IMG/VR virus record: IMGVR_UViG_3300048583_000366
Span: 1 to 64,000 of that record
Direction: 5' to 3' (one strand)
DNA: 64,000 nt
Source: a virus
How positions within the stretch are numbered: position 1 is the first letter of the stretch; every line of letters begins with the position of its first letter. The notes beneath the pieces are model-generated. The model searched no databases, was not told where the DNA came from, and saw only the letters and a program-made list of their open reading frames with translations. A program made the position numbers and the translations under genes. Shown one piece after another: positions 31,513-39,214 of this stretch.

Positions 31513-31520
31513 CAAATATA
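31513..31520 (-). promoter_or_regulatory. Bacteroidota-type -7 element TATATTTG
   Basis: The minus strand reads TATATTTGCATTATG. The ten bases TATATTTGCA are identical to those at 11821-11830. Only 4 bases separate the element from the ATG, so a transcript from here would be leaderless. Confidence 0.4.
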
Positions 31521-31524
31521 AGGG

Positions 31525-32835
31525 TTATTTAATTTCTTCTAAGTATTCTGGGTCTGGTTTTTTTATACTAGCCAGCTTTGGTAGAGATATTGGTACTGGT
31601 CTGCTTATAGCCGGAGTATACTTTTTCAACAATTCATCTAGTTTTTCTGCCATTTTATCCATACTGAAAACAGTTCTAGACCTATACCCCTGTCTTTTAC
31701 CTCCATCAACATACTTAGAGTAGTTAGAATATATTTCCTGGAGTTTATCAGATATACTCTTTACGTTAGGTTTAAACCAAGAAGACTCTTTTAATAAGAA
31801 ATCATTCACCGTAGCCTGGTGTATTGGTTCTATGGCCCCTTCCACAAATAGATTGAATTCTTTTTCTAGAAAATCCATATGACCGCTCCATGGAGAAGCT
31901 ACTATAGGCTTTCCTGATACTGCTGAAAATTCAATATAGGGTAGACCAAATCCTTCATTTCCCATCAAAGTAAAAGCTTTTACTTTTGGGTGAACATATA
32001 ATTCACACATTTCCTCTTCAGTAAGTTCACCATGAAGTAAGTATATATTTGGGAGATCCGTATCATCTACAGTCTTAATGACACTACTAATAATTTTTAA
32101 TGTGGCCTCTTCGTGAACATATGAATGACCCACAACAGAGGATTTTAAAATTAAAGCAGGTTTGTTTTTTTTGCCTTTGAAAGCTTCTAAGAAACCTTTT
32201 ATAAGCCTTCCTACCATTTTCCTATCTTCTAATATATCAGCACCTGGAAGTAAGTGCCCCACTGCAAGGAAACAAAAATCTTCATTTATGTAGGACAGAT
32301 CAAGATTTTTAGTAGTAGGTTTTTTATACACAGTAGTATCTAATCCTAAGAATAGAGTTTCCATTGGTTTTTCTAACTTTACCTTACCTACGCTCACCCC
32401 ATTGTTATCTTTCTTTTCCCAAATAACTTCCTTAGCAGTAGTCTTTGCATGTTCACATGATACCAGGTTTAAATCCATTGCATTAAGTCCTTCTATCATG
32501 GGGGCTGGTACAAGAGTTGTTTCCACTAAACAAGAATACCCTATATTAAACACTCCCATGCTTTTAAATTCATTGGCAACGCTTATTTGAATCCATACAT
32601 CAGGTTTAGATTTTATCTGATTCTGATCTATGATCCTACTCTGTAAATCTATATCATCCGGATTCCCAGTATTCAAAGCGCCGAAAGGAGTATTCCCCCA
32701 TCGTAGAGATAGGAGCTTTATGTCCCACTCATTTCCTCTGACTTTAATAAGAGATTTTATGAACGACCTGCTCATTGTCCCATAACCAGAAAAAGTATCG
32801 ACTGGCGAAGCTATTACACAACTTAATTTATTCAT
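31525..32835 (-). CDS. Glycosyltransferase family 1/4 (GT-B)
   Basis: The 436-residue protein has a GT-B layout. The N-terminal domain begins LSCVIASPVDTFSGYGTMSRSF, and the C-terminal domain has the donor-binding block VKAFTLMGNEGFGLPYIEFSAVSGKPIVAS near residues 285-315. A proline-rich tail ends the protein. It overlaps the gmd gene by 8 bp, so its donor may be a GDP-sugar. Confidence 0.8.
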   Translation of the reverse strand: MNKLSCVIASPVDTFSGYGTMSRSFIKSLIKVRGNEWDIKLLSLRWGNTPFGALNTGNPDDIDLQSRIIDQNQIKSKPDVWIQISVANEFKSMGVFNIGYSCLVETTLVPAPMIEGLNAMDLNLVSCEHAKTTAKEVIWEKKDNNGVSVGKVKLEKPMETLFLGLDTTVYKKPTTKNLDLSYINEDFCFLAVGHLLPGADILEDRKMVGRLIKGFLEAFKGKKNKPALILKSSVVGHSYVHEEATLKIISSVIKTVDDTDLPNIYLLHGELTEEEMCELYVHPKVKAFTLMGNEGFGLPYIEFSAVSGKPIVASPWSGHMDFLEKEFNLFVEGAIEPIHQATVNDFLLKESSWFKPNVKSISDKLQEIYSNYSKYVDGGKRQGYRSRTVFSMDKMAEKLDELLKKYTPAISRPVPISLPKLASIKKPDPEYLEEIK

Positions 32836-33802
32836 GTTCTAATAGTAATTTAATGTCATTTGTAACCATTTTAAAAACCATATCATGGAAAGAAGTTTTA
32901 GGTTTCCATCCCAATTCTCTTTTTGCTTTTGAGTAATCACCACGCAGAACGTCAACTTCTGCTGGCCTGTAAAACTTAGGATCTATTTCTATGTACTCTT
33001 CCCAATCGTATATGTCAACCACAGAAAAAGCTGCTTGTAGAAAATCTCTCACACTATAAGTCTCATCAGTAGCTATCACATAATCATCTGGTGAATTTTT
33101 CTGTAACATTCTCCACATCGCATCCACATAGTCTGGTGCGTATCCCCAATCTCTTTTTGCTTCTATATTCCCCAAACTAATTTTATGAGAAATTCCTCTA
33201 GCTATCTTAGCTACTCCCATACTAATTTTTCTTGTAACGAATTCTTCTCCACGCCTTTCTGATTCATGGTTGAATAGAATACCGCTGCAAGCATACATAT
33301 GATAGGATTCCCGGTAATTTTTAGTTATCCAGTGACCGTATAGCTTAGACACTCCATATGGGCTCCTTGGATAAAAAGGAGTATTTTCATTTGCCGGATT
33401 TTCAACCATTCTCCCAAACATTTCAGAGGATGAGGCCTGGTAGAATTTTATATTTCCGGATTTGCTATACATTCTAATAGCTTCTAGCATTCTTAATACT
33501 CCTAGACCTGTTACATCTGAAGTCTGTTCTGGAGTATTCCAACTCTCCCCTACAAAAGATTGAGCGGCTAAGTTGTAAACCTCATCTGGTTTAGATTCTT
33601 CCAGGCATCTTAGTAAAGAGTTCTGATCAGTTAAATCACCTTTAAGTAGATTTATCTTACCAGACAAGTGTTTTATGTTCCCTCCCACAGAGCTAGAAGT
33701 TCTTCTCTGCATACCGAACACTTCATATCCTTTGTCTAATAGAAAGTCAGCTAAATGACTTCCATCCATTCCATTTATACCTGTGATAAAAGCTGTTGGC
33801 AT
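32828..33802 (-). CDS. gmd: GDP-mannose 4,6-dehydratase
   Basis: The 324-residue short-chain dehydrogenase has the NAD(P)-binding GINGMDGSHLADFLL at residues 8-22, the GDP-mannose dehydratase block YEVFGMQRRTSS, the SSSEMFGRM site with catalytic Ser and Thr/Glu, and the YGVSKLYGHW catalytic Tyr-x3-Lys near residue 148. It converts GDP-mannose to GDP-4-keto-6-deoxymannose, the precursor of fucose, rhamnose and perosamine. No downstream reductase or aminotransferase was seen in the window. Confidence 0.92.
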   Translation of the reverse strand: MPTAFITGINGMDGSHLADFLLDKGYEVFGMQRRTSSSVGGNIKHLSGKINLLKGDLTDQNSLLRCLEESKPDEVYNLAAQSFVGESWNTPEQTSDVTGLGVLRMLEAIRMYSKSGNIKFYQASSSEMFGRMVENPANENTPFYPRSPYGVSKLYGHWITKNYRESYHMYACSGILFNHESERRGEEFVTRKISMGVAKIARGISHKISLGNIEAKRDWGYAPDYVDAMWRMLQKNSPDDYVIATDETYSVRDFLQAAFSVVDIYDWEEYIEIDPKFYRPAEVDVLRGDYSKAKRELGWKPKTSFHDMVFKMVTNDIKLLLEHE

Positions 33803-33811
33803 ATTAATTTT

Positions 33812-35248
33812 TTATAAGGATAATGGGTGTTTTAAGGTACGTATAGGATTTCTTTCTACTTTTAAAAGATTGTACCTTTCTCTGGGCTCAAAATTCTCTA
33901 CAGTTTGATCAATAGCTTCAACAATATTTTTACACATGTTTGTAGCACTCATCATAGACTCATCAGAGGTAACCCAATTCCTTCCGGATATTCCCCTATT
34001 CTCTCTTTCCTCTTTAGGCATGTCGTATACTTTTCTTATGGCTATAGCAGCATCTCTAAAGTCTACCCTATCATCTGCAATATATGGGGTAGGTACGGAC
34101 CCTTGTATACTTATATTTGATGGGAAAACAGGAATGGCCCACTCTCCACATTTTTTATATCTACCAAAATGGTTGGAGCAGAACTCTTCAGTGAACTCTA
34201 TCCACTCTCCTTTCTCATTCTCGAATCTCATTTGATCTTGCATCCCTCCGGTAACATTGGCTATTATAGGAACACCACACATTAAGCTCTCCGTTAGGGA
34301 TAATCCCCACCCTTCATTACTACTTAGGAGTATTGTAACATCAGATGAGTTGTAAAGCATGTTCATGTATTTTACATCAGATCCTACCTGGGAGAAGATT
34401 ACCTGTTTGTACCTATCTCCCATGAACATTTCTATAACAGCATTTAAATCGGTACCGTTCTCGTCTACAGGATTAGTATGAAGAACTAAGCAACACTTGT
34501 CTGCTTTTTCTGAACTTAATTCATCAAGAAAAAGTTTGAAAGCTACTATAGTATCTGGAATAGATTTTCTACGTATATTTCTACTGTTAAATAGAACTAC
34601 AAATTCATAGTCCTTTTTAAGAAGTTTCTTTTTGAACTCTTGAAGTTCTGAGTATTTCTCATGACCTGGAACTATATTAGAAAACATAGTTTCGTGAATT
34701 CCATGAGGAACATACTTTATAATCTTACTATCAGCATGCTCTCCTAAAACAACTCTATTCAATATCTCCGTTTGTTTGGAAATAGCCAATAAAGTATTGC
34801 AGCTTCTGTAGAACTCTTTATTGTATAAGGGCCCGGGCTCACAATCCCATATTTGAAGATATACGAAAGGTATAGTTTTCCTAATTTCATGCTCAATTTC
34901 AAAAAGCCAGATATAGTATCTTGGATCTGTAATAAACATGATAACATCTGGTTTCTCATGAGCAATTAAAGATCTCACGATATCAGGATTCCCATACCCA
35001 TCAACAGGGTATAAGAACACATGAGAATCGTCTATACCAACTATATCATTAGTTGACTGACACAACTCTAGTCTTTTACCCTTGTCCGGATGGTTCATCG
35101 CACCTCCCATAACAGCGTAATTGTACCTATGTGCCGTACCTAATACTATTTCTCTTGCTATTGTAGCAATACCGGAAAAGAACCTTATATCATCAGCTAT
35201 CAGCAGGATCTTCTTCCTATCTTCTTTTTTTATATAACCTTCTCTCAT
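33812..35248 (-). CDS. Glycosyltransferase family 1 (GT-B)
   Basis: The 478-residue protein has FSGIATIAREIVLGTAHRY near residue 20 and the donor-binding block VTILLSSNEGWGLSLTESLMCGVPIIANVTGGMQDQ near residues 305-340, hallmarks of GT4-type GT-B enzymes. It lies 9 bases upstream of gmd, which suggests that it uses a product of that pathway. Confidence 0.85.
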   Translation of the reverse strand: MREGYIKKEDRKKILLIADDIRFFSGIATIAREIVLGTAHRYNYAVMGGAMNHPDKGKRLELCQSTNDIVGIDDSHVFLYPVDGYGNPDIVRSLIAHEKPDVIMFITDPRYYIWLFEIEHEIRKTIPFVYLQIWDCEPGPLYNKEFYRSCNTLLAISKQTEILNRVVLGEHADSKIIKYVPHGIHETMFSNIVPGHEKYSELQEFKKKLLKKDYEFVVLFNSRNIRRKSIPDTIVAFKLFLDELSSEKADKCCLVLHTNPVDENGTDLNAVIEMFMGDRYKQVIFSQVGSDVKYMNMLYNSSDVTILLSSNEGWGLSLTESLMCGVPIIANVTGGMQDQMRFENEKGEWIEFTEEFCSNHFGRYKKCGEWAIPVFPSNISIQGSVPTPYIADDRVDFRDAAIAIRKVYDMPKEERENRGISGRNWVTSDESMMSATNMCKNIVEAIDQTVENFEPRERYNLLKVERNPIRTLKHPLSL

Positions 35249-35287
35249 TATTATAACAAATGTGTTTTAATTTTTACTGCACATTAC

Positions 35288-35488
35288 TTATAGGCTTCCG
35301 CTAGGGGCCAGGGAACTATACGACATTAAATTTTCTTTGAATTGAGGATCATTAATAAAAAGGTGTATAGTCCTGTTAACTAGTTTTTGCAAAGAGAATC
35401 CGGTTCTTGCACTTTCTATCCTAAAACTCTCTGCTAAATCTGAGTGTATTTTTACCGAAGTAAGCTTTAAATTATCGTTTCTGCTCAT
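35288..35488 (-). CDS. Ribbon-helix-helix protein (66 aa)
   Basis: The protein has 66 residues. A short strand (LTSVKIHSDLAESF) and two helices (RIESARTGFSLQKLVNRTIHLFIN) match the ribbon-helix-helix DNA-binding fold of Arc/MetJ-type regulators. A TATTTATA motif is 20 bases upstream. It could be a late regulator of the adjacent glycosylation genes, which is inference. Confidence 0.65.
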   Translation of the reverse strand: MSRNDNLKLTSVKIHSDLAESFRIESARTGFSLQKLVNRTIHLFINDPQFKENLMSYSSLAPSGSL

Positions 35489-35508
35489 ATGATCAATATA
35501 TTTGTATA

Positions 35509-35516
35509 TATAAATA
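35509..35516 (-). promoter_or_regulatory. Candidate late promoter motif TATTTATA
   Basis: The minus strand reads CTGTATATTTATATATACAAATATATTG, 20 bases before the ribbon-helix-helix gene and just after the end of the PD-(D/E)XK nuclease gene. Confidence 0.5.
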
Positions 35517-35542
35517 TACAGATTTGGGCATAAAAGTATAAT

Positions 35543-36484
35543 TTATCCAGGTTTTTTATCGCAAAATTCAGGTTTATCGCTAAATGGGCAAAATCTGCAG
35601 TTACTACTTGAAGGTTTTTTAGGGTGGTATTTCTCTTTTGCAACTCCATTAGGCTCAAAACAATCATCTATAAACACATTTAACCTCTGCAGAGCATTTT
35701 TTACCTTATTCGTTCCATGGGCTGGCTCATGTATTTGAATTCTGCTTTGGGGGAAATCTGCATTCTCCCATAACTTTCTTTTCAAAATTCTGAATTTAGG
35801 AACTATTTGTTTTGGGTCGATACCAAACTGCTTACCGAAGAAGTGTTTATATAAAAGTAGTTGGGATTGTTTAGTCTCATCAGATTTTTCATACTTAGAC
35901 CATCCCTTAGTAGAGGTTTTGAAATCCTCCATACTTATAGTCTGATCAGAATTTTCCCTAAGAACTAAATCTATGAAAGCGTTAAATAAGAAAACATCGC
36001 TATCATCTTTTATAGGGACGCTTAAGGGTATCTCCATTCCAAGTAATTCCTGGGTTCTATTGGAAAAATGTTCTTTTCTTTTTTTCTTAAAGGTTTCCAG
36101 GATATTTACACCATCCTCATAGAATTCCATCATCTCTTCTTTATTAGAAAAGTGAATTCCGTTATTCTTCTCAAGTTCTACTTTATACTCTCTTTTAAAG
36201 CTTTTCTCAAATATGCCTAATATGTCTATCTCATCAGCTGCTTTTGCACTTTTTTGAAATAGTACTTTTAGATATTCCTGTATAGCTTCGTGTATAGCGG
36301 TACCAAATATAGTGTTTACACTCCCGGTAAATAGATAATTACCTTTGGCATATGTTAAGTACCATCTATATGGGCAACTTTCATACACTGAGAATTGTGA
36401 GTATGATATATTTTTTTGATCAGCTCTTTTCTCCTTGCTTAATTTAGACAGTATTTCCTCAGATAGGCCCAGGTGTCCTTTCAT
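35543..36484 (-). CDS. PD-(D/E)XK nuclease, RecB/Cas4-like with Fe-S cysteines
   Basis: The 313-residue protein begins a domain with ISYSQFSVYESCPYRW (first Cys near residue 33), has TIFGTAIHEAIQEY near 65, the catalytic FIDLVLREN...SMEDFKTSTKGW (D-x(n)-D-x-K) near 165-185, and three more Cys near the end (CRFCPFSDKPEFC). Four Cys at these positions bind a 4Fe-4S cluster in AddB/Cas4-type exonucleases. It likely processes DNA ends in recombination or replication, next to the replication block. Confidence 0.85.
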   Translation of the reverse strand: MKGHLGLSEEILSKLSKEKRADQKNISYSQFSVYESCPYRWYLTYAKGNYLFTGSVNTIFGTAIHEAIQEYLKVLFQKSAKAADEIDILGIFEKSFKREYKVELEKNNGIHFSNKEEMMEFYEDGVNILETFKKKRKEHFSNRTQELLGMEIPLSVPIKDDSDVFLFNAFIDLVLRENSDQTISMEDFKTSTKGWSKYEKSDETKQSQLLLYKHFFGKQFGIDPKQIVPKFRILKRKLWENADFPQSRIQIHEPAHGTNKVKNALQRLNVFIDDCFEPNGVAKEKYHPKKPSSSNCRFCPFSDKPEFCDKKPG

Positions 36485-36672
36485 TATAATTTATTTATTA
36501 GGTTCTCTAACTCTTCTATTAATTTTTCAGATCTGCTGAGAAGTTCTTCAAAGTAGTTAGAATCATTAATTTGAGTGGATTGTCCTATCTCATAGAGTTT
36601 TATTTCAGTCTCCAGGCTTTTCAGTTCAGTTTGATTCTCAAGTATCTTCTTATTTATTTCCGAAATATCCAT
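36484..36672 (-). CDS. Coiled-coil protein (62 aa)
   Basis: A 62-residue, all-helical acidic protein (KKILENQTELKSLETEIKLYE). It shares single-base TAATG junctions with both neighbours, so it is probably translationally coupled to the nuclease. It may be a small accessory subunit. Confidence 0.6.
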   Translation of the reverse strand: MDISEINKKILENQTELKSLETEIKLYEIGQSTQINDSNYFEELLSRSEKLIEELENLINKL

Positions 36673-36911
36673 TAAGATTCTTTTTCAGATTTTAATCCTT
36701 CAGGTAAAAACTCATCATTCACGTGTCCGCAACTTACACAATGAAATACTGGTATTGGGATTAATTGATCCTTATCGCTTGTTGAGGCTAAAAGAAACTT
36801 AGATACTTTTCTAAGTAAATAGGACTCAGAAAAATTAGTACCGTTACATTTTTCACAAAGTACTCCGGTAGTTTGTTCAAATCTTATTCCTGCTAATGGG
36901 TTTTGTTGCAT
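36672..36911 (-). CDS. Zinc-ribbon protein (79 aa)
   Basis: CEKCNGTNF near residue 19 and CVSCGH near residue 60 form a two-knuckle zinc ribbon. The proteins of this sort in large phages are often small nucleic-acid or polymerase-binding factors. The precise role is unknown. Confidence 0.62.
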   Translation of the reverse strand: MQQNPLAGIRFEQTTGVLCEKCNGTNFSESYLLRKVSKFLLASTSDKDQLIPIPVFHCVSCGHVNDEFLPEGLKSEKES

Positions 36912-36915
36912 ACTT

Positions 36916-37023
36916 TTAAATTGAGTTTACTACATCTATTATTTTGAAAATAGATATGATTACTAGGGCAGATGAAATGATTAAGATAATATCTCTTCTT
37001 GTATTTAATTTTACAGATTTCAT
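36916..37023 (-). CDS. Tiny membrane protein (35 aa)
   Basis: A 35-codon frame with an ATG fills the gap between groEL and the zinc-ribbon gene. The product has a basic start (MKSVKLNTRRD) and one transmembrane helix (IILIISSALVIISIF). Spacing and natural composition support it, but it is short and unproven. Confidence 0.4.
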   Translation of the reverse strand: MKSVKLNTRRDIILIISSALVIISIFKIIDVVNSI

Positions 37024-37036
37024 TTTTTATTATTTA

Positions 37037-38683
37037 TTACATAAACTGACTGTAGTCAATATCTTCTTTTTTCTTTTCCCCTATAGTATACACTACAGAC
37101 TCTGTTGTGAGGATAGTGCCAGCTACGCTAGCTGCATTTTCTAAAGCTGTTATAGTAACTTTAGTAGGATCTATTATACCAGCAACAAAGGTATTAACCC
37201 TCTGACCTGTTTTTACATTGAACCCTTCCCAATATGGATCCTCAGAGGTAACTTTTTCAGTATTTATTTTGCTTAAAACAGAATGATAATCCTCTATTCC
37301 TGCATTTGCAAGGATAACTCTGAAAGGTGCGTATAAAGCTTTCTCAACTATTCTGAAGCCCATCAATTGATCATCATTATCAAATTCTAAAGTGGAGAAT
37401 TCTTCTATAGAATTTATTAAAGATACACCGCCGCCAGGAACTATGCCCATATCTAGGGCAGCTTTAGTTGCATGAAGAGCATCATCTACACGATCCTTTT
37501 TTTCTTTCATCTCAATTTCACTAAGACCTCCTACATTTATTATAGCTACTCCTCCGGTTAGTTTGGATAATCTATCTTGAAGTCTCTCCCTTTCAAAATT
37601 AGACTTAGCTAAACCTATTTGTGCCTTTATCTCATCAAGGCGCTTCTCAATACCTTCTGCAGATCCCTTACCATCTATGATAGTAGTATCTTTTGAGGAC
37701 ACACTAACCATTCTAGCTTCTCCAAAAAATGTACGAATCTCATCTTTCTTCATCTTATCTATCTTATGACCCTTGGTAGGAGCTACTACGGTTCCTCCAG
37801 TTAAGATAGATATGTCTTCTAATACATGAGTCCTACGATCACCAAAATCAGGAGCTTTTACTGCACATACTTTTATAACATTATTAGCTTTGTTTACAAC
37901 TAACAAAGCTAGAGCCTCTCCTTCAATGTCCTCTGCCACTATTAAAACTCCCTTAGAGTCTTCTGCAGCTGCTTGTAGTATCGGTACTACCTGAGATGCT
38001 CCGGTTAACTTACCATCATACAGGAAGATGTATGGTTTCTCTAACACAGATTGCATCATATTTTGATTAGTGACAAAGTAGAGTGATTTGTACCCTCTAT
38101 CAAACATCATCCCTTCCACTACCTCAAGGGAAGTTTCCCCTGTCTTTGATTCCTCGATTGCAACTACTCCGTCTACTCCAACCTTATCTAAGGCAGTGGC
38201 TATAAGATTTCCAACCTCTTCGTCATTATTGGCTGATAAAGTAGCAACCTGGCGTATTTGATCTTCAGATGATATCTGTCTGCACATCTTCTTTAAAGCA
38301 CTAACAACAGCTTTAACTGCCTTATCTATGCCTTTCTTTACTTCCACCGCATTTGACCCTTGAGCAATTACTTTAATGCCCTCTGTTACCATCATAGTGG
38401 CTAGTAGAGTTGAAGTGGTAGTACCATCCCCTGCCTTATCTGCAGAACTCTCAGACACTGTCCTTATCATCTGGGCACCTATATCTTCTACATCATCTTC
38501 TAATTTACTGAAAGCTTTAGCTACAGTTACGCCATCCTTAGTTATTTTAATAGTGCCGTCATCTCCCCTGATAATAACATTCCTGCCACCCGGGCCTAAT
38601 GTAGAAGATACGCTATTATTTAGAGCATTTATACCAGCTAATAGTTTTTTCTTTAGTTCAGTTCCAAACTCAGTCTTTATCAT
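37037..38683 (-). CDS. groEL: Chaperonin GroEL
   Basis: The 548-residue protein is full length and has the family blocks: [10 protein letters not shown] near residue 31, TKDGVTVAK near 50, [11 protein letters not shown] near 86 (nucleotide-binding), AVEEGIVPGGG-like [11 protein letters not shown] near 408 and an ATP-binding GFRIVEKAL region. The C-terminus lacks the GGM repeats of cellular GroEL. It assembles with GroES into the folding chamber in the cytoplasm. It overlaps the 72-aa gene by 4 bp and is separated from groES by that gene. It is likely used for a phage virion or replication protein. Confidence 0.95.
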   Translation of the reverse strand: MIKTEFGTELKKKLLAGINALNNSVSSTLGPGGRNVIIRGDDGTIKITKDGVTVAKAFSKLEDDVEDIGAQMIRTVSESSADKAGDGTTTSTLLATMMVTEGIKVIAQGSNAVEVKKGIDKAVKAVVSALKKMCRQISSEDQIRQVATLSANNDEEVGNLIATALDKVGVDGVVAIEESKTGETSLEVVEGMMFDRGYKSLYFVTNQNMMQSVLEKPYIFLYDGKLTGASQVVPILQAAAEDSKGVLIVAEDIEGEALALLVVNKANNVIKVCAVKAPDFGDRRTHVLEDISILTGGTVVAPTKGHKIDKMKKDEIRTFFGEARMVSVSSKDTTIIDGKGSAEGIEKRLDEIKAQIGLAKSNFERERLQDRLSKLTGGVAIINVGGLSEIEMKEKKDRVDDALHATKAALDMGIVPGGGVSLINSIEEFSTLEFDNDDQLMGFRIVEKALYAPFRVILANAGIEDYHSVLSKINTEKVTSEDPYWEGFNVKTGQRVNTFVAGIIDPTKVTITALENAASVAGTILTTESVVYTIGEKKKEDIDYSQFM

Positions 38684-38898
38684 TTTTTATTAGGTTTTTT
38701 AGTTTCTTTAAGCTTAAATACTTTATAAGGAGTTCTTGATAAATTTGCATCCCATCTGATGTCTGTTATTTTGAACTCAACAGGAATGTAATTACTGTCT
38801 ATGTCATCTTGCATATTTTCATAGTAGTCAGGAAACATCATAAATTTTCCAGGTGCTGGGTAGTCTAATAAAAATGCCAAATGCTTGGTAGTTTCCAT
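38680..38898 (-). CDS. Hypothetical protein between groES and groEL (72 aa)
   Basis: A 72-residue protein with no recognised motif, basic at the C-terminus. It sits between the chaperonin genes, 2 bases after groES and overlapping groEL, so it is translated with them. It could be a chaperonin substrate or modulator, which is a guess from position. Confidence 0.6.
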   Translation of the reverse strand: METTKHLAFLLDYPAPGKFMMFPDYYENMQDDIDSNYIPVEFKITDIRWDANLSRTPYKVFKLKETKKPNKK

Positions 38899-38900
38899 TA

Positions 38901-39197
38901 TTAATCAGATATTTTAGTTAAAATTTCCACTTCTCTACAAACATAGTACTCATCTCCGTCTACTGTTATTTGAGTCACGGATGCTTTTGGAACTACTACA
39001 ACATCTCCCACTTTTGTTTCCATTGGAAAAAATCCACCCATATGAGGATTAAACATCCCAGGGCCAGCATCCACTACTTCAAAATAGTTAGATTTTTCTT
39101 TACCAGTATCGGGTATAATAATTCCACCTACTACAGTATCTTCAGAGTCTATCTTTTTTAAAATAACTTTGTCGTGCAAGGCTACCAGTTTACTCAT
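38901..39197 (-). CDS. groES: Co-chaperonin GroES
   Basis: The 98-residue protein has a typical co-chaperonin build: LHDKVILKKIDSEDTVVGGIIIPDTGKEKS contains the mobile loop (about 17-35) that contacts GroEL, then VGDVVVVPKASVT and YYVCREVEILTKI. Length matches cellular GroES (about 97), and the IIIPDT loop resembles Bacteroidota GroES. It is more like bacterial GroES than the T4 gp31 analogue. Confidence 0.93.
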   Translation of the reverse strand: MSKLVALHDKVILKKIDSEDTVVGGIIIPDTGKEKSNYFEVVDAGPGMFNPHMGGFFPMETKVGDVVVVPKASVTQITVDGDEYYVCREVEILTKISD

Positions 39198-39214
39198 TTT
39201 ATATTTATTTTTGA

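Noticed and set aside
37721-38693. Plus-strand open frame of about 105 codons opposite groEL
   Set aside because: It is antisense to a highly conserved gene and reflects codon bias of groEL.
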